Source: Halisarca cf. caerulea (Eukaryota > Porifera > Demospongiae > Chondrillida > Halisarcidae). Taken from it: a stretch of 64,000 nucleotides of DNA. How positions within the stretch are numbered: position 1 is the first letter of the stretch; each line of letters begins with the position of its first letter. The stretch is from contig CAUJGJ010000451.1 of assembly GCA_963170055.1 (NCBI GenBank), positions 156,001 through 220,000 of the forward strand, written 5' to 3'. The position numbers and the translations under genes were made by a program. Positions 38,571 to 51,300 of this stretch are shown here, piece by piece. Under the pieces are notes generated by a model. The model was not told the DNA's origin. It ran no database searches and saw only the letters and a list, made by a program, of their open reading frames with translations.

Positions 38571-40427
38571 ACCTCAGATTACAACTGTACAACACAATTG
38601 TGCAAGACAGGAGTCTGGGGGAAGAGGATGCCTTATCCCTGCCTTAGATGTTTGCCTAGCCATCTCCAGCCAAGAGTGGCCGGGTGACTGATGCACGTGA
38701 AGGATGAAGACACCTTATCATCCACTCAATCTTAAAATACCCGGTTAAAGAGAGGATACATAGGGCATTTATAACAGCCCACAGCTACTTGGGATTTAGG
38801 GCGTGCACGTACAAAATTTATAAACAACGTCACCAGAAACAGTAAACAACGTCACCACAAATTGTAAATACATCAAATAAAATGAGGACATCACAGAAAG
38901 TGCTCTGTGTAAGCAGATACCGCTGCTAGTGATGTCACAGCTCTGCATCACGAAACGTCATTAAACATGGCTGCTTTTCGATAGGCGAACAGAAACCAGC
39001 TTTTCCGGAGGAGAAAACACCCTACTACTTCCCATTTGTTTAACTTTTCGATTTATCATAACCATGGCTATGGGAATTTGCTTATTAAATAATGCCATAA
39101 GAAGGTAAGCAAAAGTAAATGCCGTATTTGTTTCCATTTTTTGCCAATTTGGGCACGAAAAAGGTGTTTAATTCCAAATAAAAGGTTTTAACAAGGTTAT
39201 AAGAGTGAACAACAAGCAAATTCATATAGTTCATATATTTAGCTAGCGATTGATGTAAATTTGGTGAAGCTTCAGTGTCATCTTCTCCTCCGGAAATGGC
39301 AATTTTTGTTTTTTATCGAGAGTTTATGGCACCCTTGTTGTTCACTCAAACTTCTCTATTTCTAAACTTTTCCTCTTCGGGTTTGCCTACCAATAATACT
39401 TGTTTACTTTCATGAAGTGTATTGCATAGCCTAATTCGTATTAGAGGCATAATTTGCTATGAAAATTGGTCAAGTTTTGCAACGGCCATTTTACCGTTAT
39501 AACCGAGGGATGAAATAAATACCCTGTGTAAGGCTCGCTGCGTAGGAATAAAATGCAAAAATGGCCGTCTCAAAATAGCTTAACAAATTATCGATCGTTT
39601 CTACTTAGTTGACTTGATTTTCGCCAAGTTCTTCTTACTGGACAAAAGTTGTATATATTCCGTGCATGTCGGTACTTAACTAGCGATTGTTTCTATTGTC
39701 TGAAGGAAGATAGCGAGCTAGGAATACATAGCAGTTTTATAGACAAACTTCGCCTTGGTTAGACCTTTAGATCCCTCTCAATTCCTATTAAACAACACCA
39801 AAAGACAGAACAAGTGGTGAGCTATCGGAAAATCGTTCCGGGCTATAGGTTATAATCTTCCGTAAGAAAGTTACAACCAAAAAACCTGTTTTTTCGCCCT
39901 TCAAACAGCCAAAATTTAGCATAAATGGTCCAATTGCGAAAAACTGCTTGATTGTAGCACTATGCCCGGAACGATTTTCGCAAACCGAAACATCTTAAGA
40001 TTCCATCGAAGTTGCATTTGGTGAGATTGAAGGCATCTGAGGTCTAACCAAGCGACTTCATCTTCACCCTCAACAAAAGTGCCATTTTCGTGGTGTTTCA
40101 CGGATACGTAGGCATAGCGTCACAAAAGTCGCCTTCTTCCCCCATTCTGTTGATACGTGAAATTTCGTACGTCATCTGAAAGACGCATTAAAAACAGCCG
40201 CTAATTGATGACATTGAAAACAAGCACCGCCCACAATTGGAACAAGCAACAGACGGTTATAAACACCCTGTGGAGAACTTGTCTCTGTAAGTGCTGCTAC
40301 ACAGCTGGAAAAAATCAGGTAGAAGCTGTGAAAACTTTGTCAGCTCAACGTACCTCATCAGTCCCAATTTTGCCGGCCAGACATTCGACACTTATCCAGC
40401 CACAGACATGACTAGCATAAATCACGT
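38571..40427. other. unassigned region with inverted-repeat segments
   Basis: No gene recognised. Inverted pairs are present: GCTTGGTTAGACCT-type sequence at ~39,755 and 40,037; AAAATCGTTCCGGGC at ~39,833 and 39,960; TTTCCGGAGGAGAA at ~39,005 with its complement at ~39,288; and GTGAACAACAAG at ~39,206 with its complement at ~39,345. These suggest one or two decayed foldback elements whose ends I cannot fix. A 61-codon minus-strand frame (39,916-40,101) lies on one palindrome arm and is probably incidental. Confidence 0.4.
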
Positions 40428-40461
40428 CATTGTGGGGCTTGCTCTGGCTCACCCCAATTAG

Positions 40462-41011
40462 TATAATATGTGACCGTACTTGTGAAAAGGGACCACTTCT
40501 TGGTAAAGCAAACATTTGAGAACGGTGCTAAAATAACAATTTATCGAAAGGTGCACGGATTTTGTTTTTTCACGCATAACTCTTTCTTATACAATTTACG
40601 AAAATTCTGTGAAGTTCTAGTGCGATACGATAAATTTAAGCGAGTTATAGCACTTTTTATCTTGATCGCTTCCGTACAATCCGCCATTTTCTCCGCATAT
40701 CTAAACTTGCGGTCGATGACATAATCACTACCTGTATGAAAGGCCAATGTGAAAGACCTGCACGTGACAAAAGCTGTATACTAACATTATACATACTACC
40801 GGAAATTGAACTAAAAACTCTCGTAGCTCAAAAGTAAAGTATACGCGATATCGGAATAAATTCAGACGTAACTCCAGAACGGAACTTGCGATGGCAGCGC
40901 AAATGGTTTCACGTTGTAGTGCGTTGGAAACGTTATCGAACCATGCAAAAAATGCAAAATCGGCAAGACCCATGAAGTGGTCCCTTATCGCAAGTACGGT
41001 CACATATTATA
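40462..41011. mobile_element. 550-bp MITE of the ATGTGACCGT family
   Basis: Ends TATAATATGTGACCGTACTT and its inverse, with inverted homology of about 35 bp reaching GGGACCACTTC. Likely TA target site. Its interior near the right end (AATGCAAAATCGGC) resembles the equivalent interior of the larger element at 47,956, suggesting it is a deletion derivative. Confidence 0.75.
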
Positions 41012-41023
41012 GCACATTTAGAA

Positions 41024-41067
41024 AACACACACACACACACACACATGCACGCACACACGCACGCACG

Positions 41068-41124
<57 letters not shown>

Positions 41125-41147
41125 ACACATGAACACACACATACACG

Positions 41148-41189
<42 letters not shown>
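41024..41189. repeat. (CA)n microsatellite, imperfect
   Basis: About 165 bp of CA dinucleotides with interspersed GCAC and ATAC interruptions. Reading frames across it are low-complexity His-Thr or Cys-Val runs and are not genes. Confidence 0.97.
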
Positions 41190-41609
41190 AGAGCTCACAA
41201 TAATTTTTTGGAAGTTTCTAGACATAATGTCCAAACAAACTCCAGTATACCAGGACATTCACATATCTGCTCGGACATGATAATCTGACTATAGCAATCA
41301 CATATACTTTACTCGCTTTTCCTTGCATGCTATCATGTATGCAGTTGTAAGCCAGCATACATATATAGTTTACAGTATTTTCATACTACTGTATGTGCAG
41401 TAGCAATTTAGCTTTTCCCCAGTCACAAAACAATAGTACTACACTCAGTGTCAGTTAAAAGGCTTTGTGCAACTGGCTTCTAAAGCACCAGTGTCCATAT
41501 ACACCTAGGAGAGGCTGTTCTGAATTGCAAGGCTAGCTACTAAACAGATGTTTCTATCCTATGGTGCCACTACCTAATTGGGGCGAGGCTGAGCAAGCCC
41601 CACAATGAT

Positions 41610-42255
41610 ATGATGTACAGGGGTCGCGTCTGCGACTGGCTTGATATGTATGTATATTTGTGTCATACGTTCACATCCGACAAAATTTTGACAGGTAGCG
41701 TACATTCGATCAGCCGACGAAGTTTTCACAGATTTCACCTAAGTACTCATCTCACTGTTTTATTGCTGTGTTACACCTTCGGTTATGCCTAAATAGTGCA
41801 TGGAGTTTTGTGGGCTACGCTGGATAGGTGGTCATTTTTTCCTCTTGTTTCTGCATGGCCACTAGCGCGAGCAGAAGGGGACCTTCTAGTGGATGAATTA
41901 CACAAAATTTGGTAAAATTGGGTTCTCAACTTTCAGCACTGAAAGTCTACATGTCAAAGAACGTTTTACTGTAAAAAAGTGAATTTTCATATTTCGTACC
42001 TAATTTCTACTTTCTACTCGCAACTGCCACATAATGTATAATTATGACATAACAGTCCTAAGAAGTGGTTACATGTATATGCACAATATGCACATGCACA
42101 TGCACAATATGCACAATTGTTTGAAATTCCACTGAATGAATTATATCATTAATCATTTAAAGATTACATAATGTCATAGCTACATATCCATGTTTCTACC
42201 AATGTATGATCATTAGACCAATCCATTATACGATAACTTCCTACGCATCAGCATT
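41610..42255. other. no recognised feature (SSR3 3' flank)
   Basis: Nothing coding recognised. A short GCACATGCACAATAT-type low-complexity patch lies at 42,070-42,118. The right end should include the SSR3 3' untranslated region on the minus strand; I see no canonical AATAAA close to the stop. Confidence 0.5.
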
Positions 42256-42319
42256 TCAAGAACCTGTTGAGAGAAGAGCCAGGAGAAACCCAGCTCCACC
42301 AAGTGACAATGAATAATTT
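42256..42319 (-). CDS. SSR3: SSR3 last coding exon (helix 4 and stop)
   Basis: 64-bp coding part. The acceptor CATCACTCAG is preceded by a pyrimidine-rich tract. It encodes NYSLSLGGAGFLLALLSTGS and stops at TGA (42,258-42,256). This corresponds to the C-terminal helix and STGS tail of TRAP-gamma, here one residue shorter than the vertebrate form. Confidence 0.85.
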
Positions 42320-45300
42320 CTGAGTGATGTTAAGAGTCAATAAAAAAGCAACATGATAATATAGTAACTAGGAATGAAACACAGATAAATTCCATAGTAC
42401 AGGTTTTCAACAAGAGCATGGTACAACTCTGCTATTGTGACATCAGAAATTTCCTACAAAGGTCCTACTACTGATTCAGATACACAAGCATGTATAGAGC
42501 AACCCTCAAAAATTTCTAACAAATAACATTGGCCATAACTTTTTAGCTAATTGTAACATAATCACAACTATGCGGGGAACGCAATAGAAAAAAAATACAA
42601 AGGGCCATACTACATCTAAATGAAGAGCTACCAGATGTCCACACTTAACAAAAAGGCACTGTACAGTATGGAACTTAACATAGGTAACCAAAATTACTAT
42701 TACCGTTTAACACTTATCCAAAACTTGCATCATTATTTAATTCAAACGTGGTATGCAATCCTACATGTAGCTCGCCATTTTTCCAGTTAGATGATGTCAT
42801 GCATCATACGTCATAACTTCCAGTGCATGCGAATATTATTATTTTACAAGTCGAGGAGTTCGCGAAGAGATGGAAACAGTTTGTATCAAGTACTTCGGTA
42901 ATGGATCTCCGCGTTATGACAATTTCTTAAGCTGTACAGCCGTCGTCTCATCATCTTCTTGTAACCTGTCCAGATCAACTTCAGCATCGGAGGTGTGAGC
43001 TTGTAAGGGCACCCGGATCCAGGCTGGCAATTGATCGTCCCACTGTTCTGATACCGTTTTACAGTCATCCATACCATCTCCTTCAATGCCTTCACTCCTT
43101 CTTCATTCAAAATCTTGGCACTCTTCCTATAAGAAATCTTTCACCCGAATTAAGTTGCACGATCCTCTGCTTAGCATACACGGATAAAACCATAACGTAT
43201 TTAGACATCACGCCGCCCATTGATTAACGGTTAACGGCTAGCTGAAAAAAGCCAACAGTAAGCATTTAACTGTTTTTAGACAAATGTTATGGTTAACCTG
43301 TGTCAGTTAACAGTTACTGCTACGTTTGTTAAGGTCCGTACCATACAGCATATGGCATTTTGACAACATTCCAGAAGTAGGGCGCATACAGAGTATGGTG
43401 CAAGATGTGTTAAACCTTTGAATTCTTCAGTACTTTGAGGGGTATGAAGGAGATTTGTTCAACATCATAACACACATCATATGACTTTATAACTGTGCAA
43501 ACAGGCCGTTAACTGAAAAAAATTTCCACTCAACATCAACCACGCTGCCATGTAAATCAGTAGAGATAACGTATCAAACTTCTGGATGTAGTATTGTCAT
43601 GAAAATTGGATGCTTCCATTTGTCATCACCAAATAAGGCTGTGATAAAGCCATTTAGTTTTGAGTGACTATGGATATAAGATTGAACATTAAAAATAGCT
43701 TCATATAGGCAGAATATTAGGTAAAAAATTGCAATAGATACGGTTTATCTATATACTGTCCTCATGCAGGGTGGTTGGATAAGCAAAGATGCACTGTACC
43801 CTACAGTACAAGTCATAAAAAAACATGACGCAAATTTCGTTTATTGTTTTGCCTTTAGCGCTTGCTTTGGCGTTTGTCCGATACGTGCTTTCCAATATCC
43901 AATAACGGTTAGCGGATATACGTTAACGGTTAATTTAGCTGTTAGCACTAAAAGTGTTAACGGTTTTCGGTTTAGAGTGAGCTTTCCCGACATTGAGTGA
44001 GTTACTTGTTGCTACCTGTTAACTGTCTGCTTCGGGATGTTCTGATCAATCTTTTGAGCCGAAGTACCTGTGAAATTTCACCAAACGAAATTAACCTTCC
44101 TTTGGAAATAACGCTGAATGATCCTTTGCTTGGCGATATTCCAAACCCACAGCCATTTTTTCGACGAATCGTAAACGTTAGCGGTTAGATTACTTCCGCA
44201 AACGCTAACAGTTAACTTTTCGCTGTTTATGAACTAATAATCCGGCAGGGGAAAAGCGCTGATGTCGCTTTACCTTTATCGGTTAACGTCATGTTTTTTA
44301 TGACTCGTACTGTACATAAGTGTACTACGGTTCTTGTCATAATAAACAGGACAATGACCAGCAGTCAGGTCGTTGAATGCCAACCGTACGACCGGGTGCT
44401 GATTGCTGCTTGACCAGGTGTTGACCACCAAACTCAAAGAAGTAACAAGGATCACATAAGATATGTTTGATTACAAAAGCTTTGTCGATTAGAAGAAAAA
44501 GAAACTTCGATTTCCCCTTCTCTATCATTTCAGGTCGATTCGTCGTCCTTTGTAGGCAGACACCTATTAACTCAAAGTTGCTATCAATTTCCATTTCCTT
44601 ATGGGATCACACAACAAGGATTCTTCTCACTGCCTACATAAAATCTTAACATCCAATATCATAGTACTGTAATACATAGTAATAGAATGTGAACAATTTA
44701 AAGAAACTACTTCTGATACTACTCAACACTACACATACAGGACATTTTCATCAGACTATTATGATACACTAGTTAACAAATATGCATCAAATCCTAGAAT
44801 GAATCTAAGAGTCAGTAAATGACCCATTATGCTTTCAAACAACCCTTTGTGGTGCTAACATATTATAGTACAGTGCATAAAAAAATTAAGAAATTATCAC
44901 TTTTCCTTTTGCTGTTAGAGCTTATCCATTAGCATTTTTTCAGTAGAAGTTTGACAGTTTCCGATTTTCGCATAACTACATTTGTCCGTTTCTGGTTTAA
45001 GTTTCAACGGTTTTCGGTTGAAAGTTTTGTTTAGTGGCAAAGTTTTGCAGTGATTTCTCGGTTATTACTTCGGTATTTCGCAATGGACAAAAAAATCACA
45101 TAAGAAGGCAATAACTCATCACGATATGATGGAAAACAATTCTATAAACTGTCTTTGAGAGTTCGATGGATCAATGGCTCAGAAGATCACGACTTTCGCG
45201 TAGGTGAGGTGGTGACTGTGAAGACCAAATCATGTGTCTGGAAGGCAGTAGTTATTGATTGTGGTCCATCAGAGCCTTCCCTTCATGAAATAGCTAATTC

Positions 45301-48300
45301 TCATTCTCCGCATGTATGGCTGATACAATAATACTTAAATACTAAAGGTTGCACAAGTATTTGTGCAAGTGGCTAGAGTTTAACATTATCGGTTATGAGT
45401 AAAGCGCTATCGGTTTGCGCTTGACGCATAAACAGTCAGCGGTATAGAGCAAGTGGATAAACGCTGGGATAAACGACAATAGCGGTTTACAGTTTTCAGC
45501 TAGTCGTCAAATTTTTATTGCACTGTACTGTACTAGCATATTGTATACAACAACATGTGTAATAGTGGACAAAGGATACAAAGCAGGATGTAGGACTCGG
45601 AACAGATAGGATATCAGTAGAAATAGAAAGAAGAACAATGAATTGTTGTAGAAAATTGAAAAAGCAGCGGCTTCATTATTAGCAACTTCATTCTTTCGAA
45701 AAGCAACTCTGTGTAAACAAAAGACAAAAAATCACTACCTACTCAACTATGTACACGTAGTAAATATCACACACACAAGTAATTAATGTGAAAACTGAAC
45801 TCACTGTTCATCTTTTTGTACTTTGGTCATCTTCTTACCAGCAGAAGAATCATTAAGCTCCTTCATAACTTCTTTGGACACTGCAAGTTCTCGCTTGGCA
45901 GCAACTCTATCAGGTTTGTCAAGCATACAGTACTAATCACTTAAAAGTTGCTAAATCGTACTGTTTGCACGGCGTGTTCTTAGAGTACTGTCCCTCGAAA
46001 CATACCGTTTTCTCAGCATACTGTACATGCACGGTACGATAAAAAATATGGTCGAAATCAATCAAATATGGCTGTTTTCGCATCACCCGTCAGGATAATA
46101 GCCACGCATTCGCCAAAAGCTTCATGAAACAATGCAAAGTTTGGTATTAAATGTATAACAGTTTAGTTATCCAAGTTGGTGTTGCTTTTTTAGCCAATAT
46201 GCAAATGAAATGATTTGGTTTTGCGTATTGACCCAGGAAATACTGAAAGGGCTGATTATGCAGAAGCTTCTATAAACAAAGAAGGTCTACTAGCTAGCAT
46301 ACTTGGAATTCGCAAGTTCCCACGGCGATATGAAGAAACACAAACAATTCTTCGAAAGCATTTATCAGGTAGACTACGCTCCACTTCTAGCAATATTATA
46401 CGCACAGTTCAGCACAATGTTATTTTGAACTTACACAAGTTGTTTCTCTAGACGAAGACAAGAAAAAGACTAGATCTCTCCATAATATAAGTTTCCCTAT
46501 TCGAGGGGGAAACATTTTGACATCTTAACACTTAACGGTAGAAAATTACTGACACGAATGCTGCAATTGAAGTGTACAGTGTTCACAGTGTCTTTTTGTA
46601 CAAAAAGTAGCGCTTTCGAAACGTATCGTCAGCGTGTAATCGATACAATTTAGCAACTTATAAGTGATTGGTACCGTACATGCGCACAGTTGAAACTATG
46701 GTATAGATCAAAACTGATATGTGAAGTGATCACGCCATGAAATAGATGTGGCAATGACTCTAAGAAATACTGATCATGCCGTAAAATACACGAGATCCCG
46801 CCGTGAATTAAGCGGGATCACGCCAACGATCATATCATAAATTTTGCTCATGAACATAATAGGTGTAGATAATTTCACATTTTAGCCAAACATTAAGTGA
46901 TTTTTGTGATTTTAAGTTCACTTCAAAGTTTCATGTTTCTAAAAGTACGCAAAACAGTGCAGTGCACAACATTACTGTAAGCACTTGCGTAAACATATGA
47001 TGAAAATAAACAAAAATATACTAAAAATAACAATGGCTGCCCACCATTGCCATTCTGAGTATTCTTTGGAACAGTTCTTGCCATCTTGCGTATTTCCATT
47101 TGCAAACTTCCAAAAGACTTTGGCAGAGTAGATAACATTTGCGATAACTTCATGGAACCTGCTATCACCTGGAAAATGAATGTGTAGTGGAAGCTTCAGA
47201 AGAAAGGCTCCACTTGGTGAAATTCCTTGCATTAACAAGCAAGAATCTCAATGCTGTCTGCACTGTAGTGTTTTTACTGGACCCCCTATAGAAATCACAG
47301 CAAAATTAAGGCTGTTGAGGATCACGGCGTGAAATATTTGAGATCATGGCGTAAAATGTTTGAGATCACAGCGTGAAATATTCAGGATCATGGCGTGAAG
47401 ATTCAGTGATCTCAGCTAATAAAATTGCTTCACTTAAACTTCTTATAATGTATATCGTACATGGAACGAGACTTGTTGGACTGTGTACAAATTCATCTTG
47501 GAAGGCTTGCATACAAGTAATCAGTACTTCATCTATTCAATTCCAGGGACAATTATAATGATTGAACATCAGACAAAAGTCCACATGGAAAGATTCTTAT
47601 GGCCAATCATCCATATTTGGATCTTAGAACCATGCCCAGTCAAAAAAAGTACCAAGGTCCCTTTATCTAGTATTTGCAGCAGTTTGAAGTCTAGATAAAG
47701 TGACCTAGTTGCTGAAAAGTGTCTGTAAAAAAGGCCAAGCATCACAATGCTGCTACAACATTAGATGATGGCGGTGATAATGTGATCACCAGCATCACCT
47801 GATTATGATACAGTTGGGATTAAACAGCCATTTTAGCTGTTTCCATTCCACTTTCAAAAATTCCTTTTTTATACGGTAGGGATAAAAAAATTGATGTACA
47901 ATTCTGTATTTCTTTTGTATTACCAACGTATTACTGCTCATGATAACAAAGTAATATGTGACCGTATATGAGAAAAGGGGTATTTTCGTTGGTTCAGCCA
48001 ATTTTGCATTTTTGGCATCATTTGAAAGCGCATTCAATGAGTGTTTGAATGAGGTGGTGGTACTCCATGAGGATACATGACCTTGATGGACTCTCGGCAT
48101 TGCTGACACACTCTGTTGTAGTTTTCCCTCTCCTTCTCAGCAAGTCAGATATGGGCAATGGCATCTTTCAGAGCTTCCTTTTTCCTTTCTTCACTCTGAT
48201 TGCTGGCCTTGAGAACTGACGTGCTGTTTCGTTGACAAGTCCAACACAAGTCTGTCATTGGTTTCATGGCAACAACTTGAGGAGCTAGCTGTTTCCACAA

Positions 48301-51300
48301 ACGGCAGAATGTGACATACTGCACCTGATGGATCTCTGTGGTGTTGGACATGGCAGCTTGCAGAGCTTCGCAATACTTCTTCCAAATATCTCTCTTAGAC
48401 AAAGAGGAGGGGAGCAGCTTTAAGATCATCTCGTTTGTATCCTGGCACTCTGCCTGGCAACACTAAACCCTGCTGCTCAGCAAGTGAGAGTAAGGTCCGT
48501 ATGACATACTCAACGGACTGAAGGGACAAGGTATGAGATGGTATTCTGTATACGGTAGGCGTCAAAAAAAAGTTTCCGTATCGTAATCGTAAAATGGTCA
48601 AATTACGATTACATTCCGATATGATTACGATTTTGTTGATAAATCACGAAGGCCGAATTACGGTGCTAAAGTAGAGAAATTACGGAAATCCCAGATCGAA
48701 TTACACTAGCGATATGCAACGAAACTAAACAGAAGTGAATCAGGACGCTGCACTCACAAAATCATGAGATAGAATTACCTACGTATTTCTCAAACTTCAA
48801 TCCCCATACCCTTCGTGTAAACAAGCTTGTTTAGCACTTGGAACACAGCTATAGCCGTGCAGTGTCTCTGTGGGTCGAACTGCATACGATTATTATTATC
48901 TTGGAGATCGAATTACCGTCACGAAGGATGGTCGTTGGGTAGAGATGGTGAGCTAGCCTATACGATGATTGGATCTTCGAGATCCTGAGGATAGGATGGT
49001 CCTCAGTAAAAGGGATCGCTTCTGGTCTAGATCTGCTGATCGGATTACGATTTACTTTTGCCTGTAGATCAAATTACCCTCACGACGCTGATCAAGGGCG
49101 ATGGTCCCTGCTTCGAGATGGCGAGCTAGCCTATACGATGATCGGATCTTCGAGATCCTGAGGATAGGATGGACCACAGTAAAAAGGATCGCTTCTGGTC
49201 TAGATCTGCTGATCGGATTACGATTTACATTCGCCTGCAGATCAAATTACCCTCACAACGCTGATCAAGGGCGATGGTCCCCGCTTCGAGATCGTGAGCT
49301 AGTCTACTAGTCTACGATGGTCACAGCTTCAAAATCGTCAGATAGGATGAACCTGGGTGATCGAATTACGATTTCTATAAGCTTTTAGATCAAATTACGG
49401 TGATAAATGACATCCAAATGAAATTACGATTTTCACTACGCACACCGTAACTACGATTACGATTACGGTACGTTACTTAACGATTACGCTACAGAAACTT
49501 TTTTTTGATGTCTACCGTATGTTGCCATGTTCCCTTGGTTGGTGTCAATCCATTCTGCTGATAATGGGTTACCAGGTTGTTCAGTCTCTTCTTTCCAATG
49601 CTATGTATGTAGCTGAATGTGCGCTCGCAAATTCTTTGGCCAGAGTGCATGAATTATGTGTATGTTCTCTTCCTCTGCTTCAAAGTGTGGCTTCCTCATG
49701 ACCTTACCACATGCTGTGTCACATTGCAACATGCCGCCAAATTTCCTAGAATTATTAAATCCAGCTCTTTCCTTGTCATTTCCATACATTGGAGCCGGAT
49801 TGTCAAGAGATACTCTTGTGGAAATAATGAGGAACATGGCTTGCCTTCAAATACTTTACATTTGCAGCCAACCGTTGCAAAGTTGTCCTGTTCTTCTATG
49901 CTATCATCAATGGTAGTAGGTTCCTCGGGTGTTGCAGTACTTGTCTCAATGCCGTTGGCAGTCACATGTGGCAGTAATCGGCTCGCAAACAATCTCCTCA
50001 GGTTCATCAGTAAGCACTGGTTGTTCGGTCTCCGCCACTACTAAGTCTGTACTGTCGTGCATTGCCATATCTACAGTCAGTGTAGAAGTTATTGACATTC
50101 ACTCAGTCTGACACCTGTATTGTTTTGTATTATTTGTGATTGCATGTATATTTACATGTTTGTACTAATTTATCAATAATTATTGTTCTGTGGTGAGTAT
50201 CGCTTACGTATAATGCTGTATGCCTACCGGAAACGAGTGAACAATTGATAGTGTCTTCACAGTCTGAATCTGCATCATCACTGTCAGGTGAATGAGCAGT
50301 GAAGAAGTCTACCATGACATCCAGCACACTAGTTTGGTTTTCTGAGTAAAAATCTCCAAATTGAACACCACGAAGGAGGTTTAAGCAGTTTGCTACTCTA
50401 GTTTCCATTGCAACGACAATAGTGTAGATATCCAATGGAAATCGCACCAAAAATGTTATTGCATAATTATCCTCCATGCTTGCTTAATGCCAGTTACGTA
50501 TTGTTCGCATTCTACGAGTATCCGTACACAAAATGGCATCTCGTATCTAGCGGAAGTAGATCAAGACCTTCATATCTCGACGCAGGGGAAGAATTCGTCC
50601 CTGAAACTTTCAGCGAAGTTAGAATATAACATTTTCGAAAGAATAAAGCAATGAACTAAAAATCGCGGAGGTGTCACCTTCTTTGTTATTTTTGCACTTT
50701 CTCCACAAACAACCGCACAACGAAAATACCCCTTTTCTCAGATACGGTCACATGATTGTACATAGTGCGTAGTACGCATAGCGTGTAATACGAAATAATG
50801 TATGCTATATGAAATTCCCAAGGGTGTTAAACTTTATTATACTAATCATGGAATAAGAATGATAGTAAGAGAAAAGACGAAACTAATAACTTGCTGTGAA
50901 AATGTTAAAGTTCTGCGGCATTTCGAGCATCTAAACCCAACCTGCAGCTCTACCAGATCATGCTTCTTCATGATTGAAATGCTTACGTCTCCTGACCAAA
51001 AGAGCAAAATCATTGGTTCTCCCAAACAAAACAGAAACAAGCTTTAAGGGGGCGGGTCTACCTTTTGCATACTTTGTAATTGTCCCAAAAATCGCTCAAA
51101 TAGTCATTCGCGACAAAGGATATAGTTCATTTTTACCTAACACTACACAAGCAAATACCGTGTGCTCGGAAATTTTCGCAGTACTAAATTTTCGCGGACG
51201 CAACACTTGAGGATTTTCGCGGTACTAAATTATTCGCGGATGCAGAATTTCAAATTCGCAGATCTTAGATTGGATTTTATATTAGCTCAACAATATGTAA

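Larger units (their letters stand above)
40428..41609. mobile_element. TIR element carrying a nested MITE and a (CA)n tract
   Basis: Inverted ends CATTGTGGGGCTTGCTC at 40,428 and the complement GAGCAAGCCCCACAATG near 41,609, each continuing into CCCCAATTAG. Between them lie the nested ATGTGACCGT element (40,462-41,011) and a long CA-rich microsatellite. No transposase. Confidence 0.55.
47956..50753 (-). mobile_element. 2.8-kb defective DNA transposon of the ATGTGACCGT family
   Basis: Inverted ends ATGTGACCGTATATGAGAAA and ATGTGACCGTATCTGAGAAA, each continuing GGGGTATTTTCG. It contains a broken minus-strand gene and a nested 969-bp MITE. The ends match the short elements at 40,462 and 60,720, which look like its non-autonomous relatives. 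Confidence 0.8.

Noticed and set aside
38600..38820. tRNA-derived SINE
   Set aside because: No A/B box or cloverleaf could be traced.
40891..41280. Open frames of 69-129 codons over the CA tract
   Set aside because: His-Thr or Cys-Val runs are translations of a (CA)n microsatellite.
49619..50044. 141-codon plus-strand frame
   Set aside because: Antisense to the recognisable CKCK/TRKELDL segments of the transposase relic.
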